NCBI GenBank assembly: GCA_964568425.1
Contig: CAZMPO010000009.1
Coordinates: forward strand, 1 to 64,000
Source of the DNA: CAKSQF01 sp964568425
Lineage (GTDB): Bacteria; Bacillota; Clostridia; Oscillospirales; CAG-272
Direction of reading: 5' to 3'
Length of the DNA: 64,000 nt
Positions within the stretch are counted from its first letter, which is position 1; every line of letters starts with the position of its first letter. Positions 25,278 through 33,276 of the stretch are shown here, piece after piece. Both the position numbers and the translations under genes were made by a program. The notes under the pieces were generated by a model. That model did not search any database. It saw nothing but the letters and a program-made list of their open reading frames with translations, and had not been told where the DNA came from.

Positions 25278-26623
25278 AAAAGAGACTGATATTTGCCATC
25301 TCGCTTATTCTGTATGCTTTTTTGCTTGTTCTCGGAGCATCAATGCTGCTTTCGAAGGTCAAGGGACAGCTTGCCGAATATGAATCCGCTCAGCCCGAAA
25401 AAGCGGTGGAACTGCATATTAACGCCTTTGTGCATGCGGCAAAAAGCGGCACTCTCTCACAGATGATCACTCTTCCGGATGGATTTATCGGAGAGTTTGA
25501 CGAGACCTCGCCGTTTGTAAAGCCCTATGTCGACCTTATCGCCGAGGGCAATATCACATACAAAAAGATGCTTGATGAGGGTAACTCGGATACAAGCGGA
25601 TATGCTCTTTATTCGGGTGATCGTCAGGTTGCGAAAATGAGGATACGCGGCGTCAACGAACGCACAAAACTTCTTATTTTTACATGCAGCGATTGGGAGC
25701 TCGTCTCTATCGAGCCGATCACGACCGCATCGTTTAATCTGACATTTCCCGAGGGCATCGCCGTAACTGTAGACGGCAACAAAATGAGCGGCATACTCGG
25801 AACGGACGGAAATGTTACATATTCCGCGTCTTCGTTCAGCGAGATCAAGAAGATTACAGCCGAGGATCAATACGGTCATATCGTCGAAGTCGATACAAAA
25901 AATGTCGATAAGATCAAATATAAATCCTTCGAAATAACCATCCCCGACTCGTTTAAGGTCGAAACAGGCGGACAGACCCTTGCGTCCGATACGCTTACAA
26001 AGACCGAGATGCCGGGATTTGACATGATAAAGGAATACATGTCGAGCACCCCGAGTCTCGTTACATATAAGTTCTCCATCCTCACCGAGGAGGGAAAGAC
26101 CCCCGATGTCAAGGTGACCGATAATGTCGGAGAGAATGTGGAGATCGACTACGAGAATGGTTATCTCAAAGTCACCGAGCTGACAAAGACCGACAGCGTT
26201 CCCGCTGAAATAACCGATGTTTTTGATGTTCTCAAATCTGTTGAGACCCACAGCCTTTTCACATCCGACGATCTCTCGGGTAAACAGCACGGATTTGCAA
26301 CTCTTGCCGCATATCTTATCAAGGATTCTTACCTTTATAACAGCTTTTACGAATATGCGACAGGCATCGACATCACGTTTACCTCAAATCATAAACTCAT
26401 GGATCCCGCATTCGTCGATGAAAGCGTTGGCGGATTTGTAAGATACAGCGATAACTGTTTCTCGTGCGAGGTCAAATTGACCAAGAGAATGAAGCTTACA
26501 CGTACGGGACAGATCAGAGAAGACAAGATCGATGCGACTTATTACTACGTGAAGGTCGATGTCACCGATAACGGAGCAGACGATCCTCAGTGGTATATGG
26601 TCTACTACAGATCGAATATATGA
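25274..26623 (+). CDS. Membrane-anchored extracytoplasmic protein of unknown function
   Basis: 449 residues. One N-terminal membrane helix (about residues 5-27, IFAISLILYAFLLVLGASML) with a short positive inside stretch predicts an extracellular body. The body looks like repeated small alpha-beta domains: a region with paired Asp and Tyr (about 40-150), a segment resembling a PEGA-like beta domain (TFPEGIAVTVDGNKMSGILG, about 155-175) and a C-terminal domain ending WYMVYYRSNI. I do not recognise a family with confidence. It sits 24 nt before a phosphodiester-glycosidase-type gene with the same N-terminal topology, so both probably act at the cell surface. Confidence 0.8.
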   Translation: MKKRLIFAISLILYAFLLVLGASMLLSKVKGQLAEYESAQPEKAVELHINAFVHAAKSGTLSQMITLPDGFIGEFDETSPFVKPYVDLIAEGNITYKKMLDEGNSDTSGYALYSGDRQVAKMRIRGVNERTKLLIFTCSDWELVSIEPITTASFNLTFPEGIAVTVDGNKMSGILGTDGNVTYSASSFSEIKKITAEDQYGHIVEVDTKNVDKIKYKSFEITIPDSFKVETGGQTLASDTLTKTEMPGFDMIKEYMSSTPSLVTYKFSILTEEGKTPDVKVTDNVGENVEIDYENGYLKVTELTKTDSVPAEITDVFDVLKSVETHSLFTSDDLSGKQHGFATLAAYLIKDSYLYNSFYEYATGIDITFTSNHKLMDPAFVDESVGGFVRYSDNCFSCEVKLTKRMKLTRTGQIREDKIDATYYYVKVDVTDNGADDPQWYMVYYRSNI

Positions 26624-26647
26624 TCATTCGGTCGGAAAGGATATGCT

Positions 26648-27769
26648 ATGAGCACTGCAAATAAAAGAAAGAAAAAAAGATCCAAAGGTGCGCGGATAGC
26701 ACTTACCGCACTTAAGATATTTCTCGGCGTGCTGTCGTTTTTGCTCGTGACGGTGCTTGCCGTCGCCGCGACACTTTTCTTCGCGATGAAGCTTATCTGC
26801 AGCGATATTTCTCCTGCCGCAAGATCGACATTTGTCACGACCATTCTCGAAACCGGTCAGATGAAGTTTCTTGCGTCTTGGTATCTCTCTCCCGAAGAAA
26901 TACAGGAGATAGTAGATCATAACTCGATGGGTGAGATGACCGAAACGGTCGACCCCGGACTTATTTCGATAGGTGTCGGCAATGAGGGTACGCAAAGACC
27001 CGATGACCCCACAAAACCGATCGAAGGTGATATCACGATCGAAAAGATCACCGGAAGAGGCTCGTTTGACGCGACACTTATGATAATCAAAGATCCCTCA
27101 AGGGTCAGCCTTGCGACAATTTACCCTTGGCGCGAGTACGGAGATACGCTTGATAAGATCGTAAAGGATGCCGGTGCGATCGCAGGCGTCAATGCGGGAA
27201 TGTATTATTCGTCGGGTAATAAGGGCGGCAGACCGATCGGAGTTGTCGTTTCTAACGGTAAAATACAGCTTAATGAACCCGAAAAATATAAAGGTCTTGT
27301 TCTTATAGGACTGACAAGCGGCAATCTTCTTCAAATTGTCGATATCGACGGTAAGTCAGCCAAAGAGGTCGAGGCGATCATTAAAGAGCTTGATATCAGA
27401 GATGCGACGACCTTCCAGGAAGATACATCCGACTCCAACAATCACTTTGTCAAGCTTGTGATCAACGGCAAAGCAAGAGAGCTCAACGGACAGGGAAGCG
27501 GACAGAATCCGCGCACCGTTATCGGACAGCGTTCGGACGGCGCACTTATGCTTCTCGTTACCGACGGCAGAGGCTATAAGGGTCATATAGGCGCGACCGC
27601 GGCAGATCTTATTTCGATAATGCTCGAATACGGTGCCGTCAATGCGGCAAACCTTGACGGCGGCAGCTCGTCATGTATGTATTACGAGGGCGAGTTCTTG
27701 ATGCCGAGCGTAACTCTCTACTATCAGGACTCTTCATGGAGACTTCCTTTTGCATTCGTTGTTAAATAA
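26648..27769 (+). CDS. Phosphodiester glycosidase (NAGPA/DUF2233) family protein, membrane-anchored
   Basis: 373 residues: a Lys/Arg-rich start, one membrane helix (about 17-42), then the NAGPA domain with AGVNAGMYY, a PIGVVVSNG strand, NPRTVIGQRSDG and NLDGGSSSCM. The family includes the enzyme that uncovers mannose 6-phosphate in animals and bacterial proteins of exopolysaccharide or teichoic acid metabolism. The bacterial substrate is unknown. Ribosome-binding site GAAAGGA. A hairpin follows at 27780. Confidence 0.88.
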   Translation: MSTANKRKKKRSKGARIALTALKIFLGVLSFLLVTVLAVAATLFFAMKLICSDISPAARSTFVTTILETGQMKFLASWYLSPEEIQEIVDHNSMGEMTETVDPGLISIGVGNEGTQRPDDPTKPIEGDITIEKITGRGSFDATLMIIKDPSRVSLATIYPWREYGDTLDKIVKDAGAIAGVNAGMYYSSGNKGGRPIGVVVSNGKIQLNEPEKYKGLVLIGLTSGNLLQIVDIDGKSAKEVEAIIKELDIRDATTFQEDTSDSNNHFVKLVINGKARELNGQGSGQNPRTVIGQRSDGALMLLVTDGRGYKGHIGATAADLISIMLEYGAVNAANLDGGSSSCMYYEGEFLMPSVTLYYQDSSWRLPFAFVVK

Positions 27770-27779
27770 ATACATATTT

Positions 27780-27810
27780 ACGACCCCGATGATATTTCCA
27801 TCGGGGTCGT
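27780..27810. terminator. Terminator hairpin between convergent genes
   Basis: CGACCCCGATG (27781-27791) pairs perfectly with CATCGGGGTCG (27799-27809). Flanking A and T runs are short. Confidence 0.75.
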
Positions 27811-27814
27811 AATG

Positions 27815-28594
27815 CTATTTGTTGTTTATGTTCTGCTTTCCGTAGGCTTTTATAAATTCCGACGGCGTTATCCCTTCGTGATATTTGAAATACTTCAGAA
27901 AATACTTGTAATCACTGAAAGAGTTGTCAAGTGCCGTCCTTTTGAGGGTCGAATATCCCGAGATCAGCTCTCGCTTTATCTTGTCCATCTTGCATCTGTC
28001 AATGTATGCTTTGATTCCCTCGGGATAGCCTTTTTTGAACAGCCTGCAAATGTAGTCTTCGTTGTATGAAAAACGTGCGGCAACATCCGATACTTTCAGT
28101 AATTTATCGCTGTTCTTTCGGATCCATTCGGATATTTCGTCGAAAAGATGATCGGTGTTAACACTTTTTTCATCTCTGCTTTGCAGTTCAAGCTCCGAGA
28201 GCAGGACGCCGAGAAGCTTGCTGCAAACATCGCATGAGTATCCGTCAGTCCGCTCGCAGTGGATTATCTGCCTGCAAAGAAGCTCGGCACGATAAGCCTC
28301 ACTTGCCTTAAAAATGATCGGCGGCAGCTTGTCGTATGCATCTGCTTTCGTGTAATGTATCCAATAAAAGGATAGCGGATCAACGCTTTCGCGATAACCG
28401 AAGTGCCGAATACCGGGCTCGATCCTGAGGCAGTCGCCGACATTCAATGTGTATTCGACCCCGTTCGAGTTGATATATGCACACCCTTTGATAATAAGTA
28501 TGATCTCACAGCTGTCGATAGTTCTGTCGGGGTGCGTCCAACTGCCCGATGAGACGAATTTGCCGCCGTGAATGTATTTTATGCTGTCATACAT
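27815..28594 (-). CDS. AraC family transcriptional regulator
   Basis: 259 residues. The N-terminal half is a cupin-like sugar-sensing domain (ILIIKGCAYINSNGVEYTLNVGD). The C-terminal half has two helix-turn-helix units (KLLKVSDVAARFSYNEDYICRLFK and then SFSDYKYFLKYFKYHEGITPSEF). Divergent from the GH127 gene and sharing one symmetric promoter with it, so it is the likely regulator of arabinofuranoside use. Inducer not known. Confidence 0.93.
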   Translation of the reverse strand: MYDSIKYIHGGKFVSSGSWTHPDRTIDSCEIILIIKGCAYINSNGVEYTLNVGDCLRIEPGIRHFGYRESVDPLSFYWIHYTKADAYDKLPPIIFKASEAYRAELLCRQIIHCERTDGYSCDVCSKLLGVLLSELELQSRDEKSVNTDHLFDEISEWIRKNSDKLLKVSDVAARFSYNEDYICRLFKKGYPEGIKAYIDRCKMDKIKRELISGYSTLKRTALDNSFSDYKYFLKYFKYHEGITPSEFIKAYGKQNINNK

Positions 28595-28631
28595 AGTCGG
28601 ATTTTAACCCCTTTGCTTTTGATTTTGGAAA

Positions 28632-28687
28632 TTGAAAAAACTGTCGATCTGTACTATAATTATAGTGTAAAAAGATCGAAATGTCAA
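28632..28687. promoter_or_regulatory. Fully overlapping bidirectional promoter of araC-type gene and GH127
   Basis: Plus strand: TTGAAA (28632-28637), 17-nt spacer, TATAAT (28655-28660). Minus strand: TTGACA (28682-28687), 17-nt spacer, TATAAT (28659-28664). The -10 region is the palindrome ACTATAATTATAGT (28653-28666). Each start site lies within the other promoter, so polymerase can occupy only one at a time. Confidence 0.85.
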
Positions 28688-28723
28688 TAGAATTTCAAAA
28701 ATAATTTGTAAAGGAGATTTTTT

Positions 28724-30532
28724 ATGAGATCGGTGAGCTTTGATAAGACCGAAATTACGGGCGGATTTTGGAAAGAACGACAGGATGTGGTCAGAAATTC
28801 GACCGTTTATGCCGTGTATGATCGATTTGTCGAGACAGGCAGATTTGAGGCATTCAAATTCAATTGGAAGGATGGCATGCCCAACAAGCCGCATTTCTTC
28901 TGGGATTCGGATGTCGCAAAATGGATCGAGGGCGTCGCTAACCTGACTGCCAAAAAGAGAGAGCCGAAGCTTGAGGCGATCGTCGATGACGTCGTTGATC
29001 TGATCGTCGAAAAGCAAGAGCCCTGCGGATATTTTAACACCTATTTTCAGCATATCGACCCCGCATCACGCTTTCGCAACCGCGATTGGCACGAGCTCTA
29101 TTGTGCGGGTCACCTTATCGAAGCGGCTGTAGCTTACTATAACGCAACAGGCAAGGATAAGTTCCTTAAAGCAATGTGCAAATATGCCGATTATATCGAA
29201 AGACGATTTGTGATCGATCGTGATGCCGCATTTGTCACCCCCGGACACGAGGAGATCGAGCTTGCACTTGTAAGGCTTTACGAGTGCACCGGTGAGCACC
29301 GTTATCTTGAGCTCTCCGAATTTTTCGTCAATAATCGTGGAGTCGCCGACGAGCAGATAAAGGGCAGCTATAATCAGTCCGACCTCCCCGTGCGCGAGAT
29401 AAAAGAGGCTAAGGGACACGCTGTCAGGGCGACCTATCTCTACTCGGCGATGGCTGATCTTGCAAGAATTGACGGCGATACCGAGCTTTTCGAGGCTTGC
29501 CGCCGTGTGTTCGATGATATCTACTATAAGAAAATGTATATAAGCGGCGGTATCGGTTCAACATCGGCAGGCGAGGCGTTCACCGTTACAGATTACGATC
29601 TGCCGAATATGCTTGCATATACCGAGACCTGCGCATCCTTTGGACTCGCCGTGTTTGCGCACAGAATGCTCCTGCTCGAAAATGATCGTCGCTATGCCGA
29701 TACAGTCGAGCGCGAGATATATAACGGATTTCTCTCGGGTGTCTCACTCGATGGAAAGGCATTTTTCTATGAAAATCCGCTTGAGGTCATACCGAGACTC
29801 AGAGGAAGGGATGCTTTCGGCGGCGGAATACATTTCCCGCTTTCGAGAAGGCAGGAGGTCTTCGGCTGCTCTTGCTGTCCCCCTAATGTGACAAGATTTA
29901 TCCCCGCGATCGCCGATCTGATGTATACGACCTCAGATGAGGATAATACCATCTTTGTCCATCAGTTCATGGAGTCAAATTCCGAGTTTACACTTTGCTC
30001 CCGACCTGTCAAGCTGTCGCAGAAAACAAATTATCCGCTCGACGGAAAGATCGAGATACACTATAACGGCGCACCTGCAAAGCTTGCCGTTCGTGTACCC
30101 GGCTGGTGTGACGGTTACACCGGTGAAACTGTCAATGGATACGCATGTTTCGATGTCCAAGACGGCGATAGCGTGACACTTGATTTCGGTATGCCCGCAT
30201 ATGTGGTTGAGGCTGACCCGAGAGCCGAGACTCTTTGCGGAAAATATGCCTTGATGCGCGGTCCCGTGCTCTACTGTATGGAAGGTGTCGATAACGGTTC
30301 GTCACTTCGCGATGTGATCGTCGATACAAGCTCGTTCGAGGAGTCTTTCGATCACGAGCTTTCGGTTCTGACGCTTACATGCTCGGGAAAGAGAAGACCG
30401 TCATTCGATACCCCCGAGCTTTACCGTAAAGCATGCCGAAAATATGAGAGCGTGACTTTGAAGTTCATTCCGTATTTTGCATTTGCAAACAGACAAGAGT
30501 GCGAGATGCTTGTTTGGTTCTCGGCAGAATAA
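28724..30532 (+). CDS. Glycoside hydrolase family 127 (beta-L-arabinofuranosidase type)
   Basis: 602 residues. An (alpha/alpha)6 barrel enzyme that removes beta-L-arabinofuranosyl residues from plant glycoproteins. The zinc and catalytic set is visible: Glu301 and Cys303 in TETCASFG, and Cys384-Cys385 in CSCCPPN, of which one is the cysteine nucleophile in this family. No signal peptide, so it works on imported oligosaccharides. Ribosome-binding site AAAGGAG. Regulated with or by the divergent AraC protein. Confidence 0.95.
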   Translation: MRSVSFDKTEITGGFWKERQDVVRNSTVYAVYDRFVETGRFEAFKFNWKDGMPNKPHFFWDSDVAKWIEGVANLTAKKREPKLEAIVDDVVDLIVEKQEPCGYFNTYFQHIDPASRFRNRDWHELYCAGHLIEAAVAYYNATGKDKFLKAMCKYADYIERRFVIDRDAAFVTPGHEEIELALVRLYECTGEHRYLELSEFFVNNRGVADEQIKGSYNQSDLPVREIKEAKGHAVRATYLYSAMADLARIDGDTELFEACRRVFDDIYYKKMYISGGIGSTSAGEAFTVTDYDLPNMLAYTETCASFGLAVFAHRMLLLENDRRYADTVEREIYNGFLSGVSLDGKAFFYENPLEVIPRLRGRDAFGGGIHFPLSRRQEVFGCSCCPPNVTRFIPAIADLMYTTSDEDNTIFVHQFMESNSEFTLCSRPVKLSQKTNYPLDGKIEIHYNGAPAKLAVRVPGWCDGYTGETVNGYACFDVQDGDSVTLDFGMPAYVVEADPRAETLCGKYALMRGPVLYCMEGVDNGSSLRDVIVDTSSFEESFDHELSVLTLTCSGKRRPSFDTPELYRKACRKYESVTLKFIPYFAFANRQECEMLVWFSAE

Positions 30533-30559
30533 AACTGTCGCTTTATGTGAAAATTTTCT

Positions 30560-30613
30560 TCGTCATTATGTACAAAAATCGCCACCTGATTTTGTGCATA
30601 ATGACGATTTTTT
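30560..30613 (+). terminator. Strong terminator after GH127
   Basis: A stem of about 20 bp (30560-30580 with 30588-30607, few mismatches) with a 7-nt loop, followed by TTTTTT. Confidence 0.9.
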
Positions 30614-30641
30614 AGTCATGTACAATTTTTTGGCGATTGTA

Positions 30642-30670
30642 TTGACAAGCCCCAATCGTTGTTGTATAAT
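30642..30670 (+). promoter_or_regulatory. Consensus promoter ahead of a gene remnant
   Basis: TTGACA (30642-30647), 17-nt spacer, TATAAT (30665-30670): perfect hexamers. The downstream frame has no recognisable start codon or ribosome-binding site. Confidence 0.8.
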
Positions 30671-30687
30671 ATAATCGGGAATTGTGA

Positions 30688-31140
30688 ACGGTCATAAGAA
30701 TACGAAAAAAGAATAAAAACAGAGATGAACACCCATATTACAACTATTGTCGGTTGCCGCTTGATTCGCTCTCAGGTGAGGGCGAGCTTGTAGCAAAGGA
30801 TGTGCTCTGTGATGCCGATTTTGGTGTCGCTGATAACGCATTCTATTTTACACCTTTAGATTGCGGTCCTAAAAAAGATAAAAAAGGGTATTATAACTTC
30901 TCCAACGGAAGACTGTGTAAGGTCGACCTTGACACGCTCGAATGCACCGATGTTCTTACAGACAGTGGTCTGCTGTTTTATGCGACCGGGTTCGGATATA
31001 CCAACGGCAAGTTTATAGTCGGCACGATCCGACCGCTCAGTGAGCCGTGGGTCACCAACTGGGACAAGAATAAGGCGGCAATGTATTTTGCCTTGTACGA
31101 TCTTGAGACAGGTTCGATGTATTCTGTATATCAACATTGA
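30688..31140 (+). pseudogene. Remnant of a beta-propeller-like protein lacking its 5' end
   Basis: The frame is open from 30688 to the stop at 31138-31140 (about 150 codons). It reads as sensible protein from about 30724 on, with repeated strand-turn patterns such as CKVDLDTLECTDVL and MYFALYDLETGSMYS that resemble propeller blades. There is no ATG in frame near the promoter; the first possible start is a TTG at 30754 without a ribosome-binding site. The body is too short for a full propeller. Most likely a decayed gene fused to an intact promoter; a short gene with an unusual start is less likely. Confidence 0.5.
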
Positions 31141-31165
31141 CCGAAAATATTTGAATCACAAATTC

Positions 31166-31200
31166 TCTCCCTCAAACCGAGCTTATCGGTTTGGGGGAGA
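31166..31200 (+). terminator. Hairpin isolating the spoIIIA operon
   Basis: A 15-bp stem with one G-T pair (31166-31180 with 31186-31200), loop GCTTA. Only a weak T-rich tail follows. Confidence 0.55.
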
Positions 31201-31215
31201 TCTTATTCGTTCTGT

Positions 31216-31244
31216 GTTCTATTTTTTTCGGACGACCATATAAT
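31216..31244 (+). promoter_or_regulatory. Probable sigma-E promoter of the spoIIIA operon
   Basis: GTTCTATT (31216-31223), 13-nt spacer, CATATAAT (31237-31244). The sigma-E consensus is about GTMATATT-N13/15-CATACAAT. spoIIIA is a mother-cell, sigma-E-driven operon in studied species, which supports this choice. It also decides the spoIIIAA start. Confidence 0.65.
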
Positions 31245-31280
31245 GTATCAATGCTTGACTTGTTGATAGGCGGTGATGAT

Positions 31281-32150
31281 GTGACCGAGGAGCTTGTGTT
31301 TGTTCTGTCGCGCCTTAGCGGTATGACAGCTGCCGCGGTATCCTCTCTTGCCGAGAGGTATCCGAGCCTTTCAGAGCTTCGCTTCAGGGCAGGGCGACAT
31401 ATTGCGGCAGTTGTCGGCGGGGAAAACATTATGTCGCCATATCTTATGACCGAGGCAGATCTTGAAAGAACGCTTGTCGGTCTCTGTGAGGATTCGGTCT
31501 TCTCGCACATGGACACGATAGTTGAGGGCTATTTTTGTCTGCCGCTCGGCATTCGCGTCGGAGTATGCGGAAGTGCGGTCGTTGATGAGGGCAGTGTATC
31601 GCAGATATATGACATATCTTCACTCTGCGTGCGTTTTCCGATGTGTGTGTCAAATGTCAGTGCCCCGATATACGAAAGGCTTGCGGGGGCGTCATTTTAT
31701 AAGTCGGCTTTGATCTATTCGCCGCCCGGGGTCGGAAAAACGACCGTTTTACGCGATCTCGCATGTTCACTTGCCGAGCGAGCAGGGAGGCGGGTTGCGG
31801 TGATCGATGAAAGACGGGAGCTGTTTGCCGATCGTGAAAGACTTCCCGATAATGCCGATATCCTTGTCGGCTATCCGAAGGCTAAGGCGTTTGAAATTGC
31901 GGCAAGGACGATGAATCCGCAATACATAATTTGCGACGAGATCGGATCGGAAGAAGAGGCGTGGTCGATGCTGTCGGTTCAAAACACTGGCGTACCGATA
32001 GTTGCAACGGCACACGGCATGTCGGTGGACTCACTGCTTAAGAGAAGCGGTATAGAACTGCTTCATGAGGCAGGGGTTTTTGATATTTATGTCGGGATCC
32101 GTCGCGATCCCGCATGCGAGCGAGTCGAATTTGATTTTTTCGATGCGTGA
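31281..32150 (+). CDS. spoIIIAA: Stage III sporulation ATPase SpoIIIAA
   Basis: A secretion-type ATPase of the SpoIIIA-SpoIIQ channel linking mother cell and forespore. IYSPPGVGKTTVLRDLA is Walker A, VAVIDERREL is a conserved segment and IICDEIGSEEEA is Walker B. I choose the GTG at 31281 (GGCGGT 7 nt upstream): the predicted sigma-E promoter would start transcription near 31251, ruling out a TTG at 31191 and disfavouring the ATG at 31251. This gives 289 residues, close to the 307 of Bacillus subtilis. Confidence 0.93.
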   Translation: MTEELVFVLSRLSGMTAAAVSSLAERYPSLSELRFRAGRHIAAVVGGENIMSPYLMTEADLERTLVGLCEDSVFSHMDTIVEGYFCLPLGIRVGVCGSAVVDEGSVSQIYDISSLCVRFPMCVSNVSAPIYERLAGASFYKSALIYSPPGVGKTTVLRDLACSLAERAGRRVAVIDERRELFADRERLPDNADILVGYPKAKAFEIAARTMNPQYIICDEIGSEEEAWSMLSVQNTGVPIVATAHGMSVDSLLKRSGIELLHEAGVFDIYVGIRRDPACERVEFDFFDA

Positions 32151-32185
32151 GGGTATCGTCAATAAAACTTTTTGGGGGAGATCGG

Positions 32186-32668
32186 ATGTATCTGCGTTAT
32201 TTGGGGATATTTGCAATATTTGTTTCTTGCAGTGCTGTCGGCTTTTTGCTTGCTGGAAGTGAAGGCGGAAGGTTAAAAAACAACGAGGTTCTTATCGCAC
32301 TTATAAAGCACATAAGGCGCAAAGCACTTTATTTCAAATCGACGTCTGTCGATATTTTCGAGTCATTTTCAAGTGATCCTCTTGAAAAAAACGGATTTTG
32401 CTCAATAATGCGAACAGAGGGACTGTCCGCCGCGCTTGACAGGGTAAAATGCTTCGAGCTCGATGAGCACTGCGAGCGATCTGTTGAGCATTTTGCACAT
32501 GAGATGGGGGCACTTCCGACAGGCGAGCTTGTGTCATCCTGCGACAATCTGATAGAGGAACTGTACGAAAATCAAGCGAGGCTTTCAAAGGAATCGCCCG
32601 CGAGACAAAAGGCATACTCGTCCCTCGGGATGCTTTTCGGAATTATGATCGTGATACTGCTTGTTTAG
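32186..32668 (+). CDS. spoIIIAB: Stage III sporulation protein SpoIIIAB
   Basis: 160 residues with an N-terminal membrane helix (YLGIFAIFVSCSAVGFLLAG), a helical body resembling the GspF cytoplasmic domain (ELDEHCERSVEHFAHEMG) and a C-terminal helix (YSSLGMLFGIMIVILLV). The start follows GGGGGAG. Part of the mother-cell channel basal complex. Second gene of the operon. Confidence 0.9.
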   Translation: MYLRYLGIFAIFVSCSAVGFLLAGSEGGRLKNNEVLIALIKHIRRKALYFKSTSVDIFESFSSDPLEKNGFCSIMRTEGLSAALDRVKCFELDEHCERSVEHFAHEMGALPTGELVSSCDNLIEELYENQARLSKESPARQKAYSSLGMLFGIMIVILLV

Positions 32669-32691
32669 TCACGAAAGGAAGCTTATGTTTA

Positions 32692-32886
32692 ATGGATACG
32701 GAACTTGTTTTTCGAGTTGTGGGCGTCGGTCTGATAGTAAGCGTTGCATATCAGATACTCAGCAAAACGGGCAGAGAGGAGCAGGCTATGATGGTTTCAA
32801 TAGCGGGTGTTATCGTTATCATGCTTATGATGGTTCGACAGGTATCCGAACTGCTCGAAACCATAAGCCAACTTTTCGGACTGTGA
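32692..32886 (+). CDS. spoIIIAC: Stage III sporulation protein SpoIIIAC
   Basis: A 64-residue protein with two membrane helices separated by the conserved loop SKTGREEQA. Normal size for the family. The start is preceded by AGGA at 12 nt. An ATG at 32684 in another frame would not give this protein. The stop overlaps the spoIIIAD start by 3 nt. Confidence 0.93.
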   Translation: MDTELVFRVVGVGLIVSVAYQILSKTGREEQAMMVSIAGVIVIMLMMVRQVSELLETISQLFGL

Positions 32887-33269
32887 AGATCTTGGCTTTA
32901 TTGTCACTCGCGATAGCAGGTGTCTTTTTGATATCCGTCGTTGGTCGCCTTCAGCCAAATATCGCAAGACCTATCGGCATTATGCTCGCCGTGGCAGTTG
33001 CCGCAGGCGGACTTGCGCTTATTTCTCCGACGATCGAGGGGCTTGAGTCCCTGTGCGACATTGACGGTTACAAAAGCGGTGTGAAAACAATGCTCAAGTC
33101 GCTCGGCGTTTCGCTTGTCGCATCGTTTGCATCGGATATTTGTCGCGATTACGGTGAGGGAACGGTGTCATCTGCCGTAAATTTCGTCGCAAAATGTGAA
33201 CTTGTCCTTATTGCCTATCCGCTTTGGAAAAATATCGTCGAGCTTGCACTTTCGATGCTTGAAAAATAG
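32883..33269 (+). CDS. spoIIIAD: Stage III sporulation protein SpoIIIAD
   Basis: 128 residues starting at a GTG that overlaps the spoIIIAC stop (GTGA). It has several hydrophobic helices and the family motif DICRDYGEGTVSSAVNFVAK near residue 85. Size matches homologues (about 130). Initiation is probably by translational coupling, since no good ribosome-binding site is present. Confidence 0.92.
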   Translation: MKILALLSLAIAGVFLISVVGRLQPNIARPIGIMLAVAVAAGGLALISPTIEGLESLCDIDGYKSGVKTMLKSLGVSLVASFASDICRDYGEGTVSSAVNFVAKCELVLIAYPLWKNIVELALSMLEK

Positions 33270-33276
33270 TAGGCTC

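Noticed and set aside
32661..32882. Upstream extension of spoIIIAD from a TTG or ATG near 32661-32684
   Set aside because: The extension is the +1/-1 shadow of spoIIIAC and has no similarity to SpoIIIAD. The GTG at 32883 gives the normal protein length.
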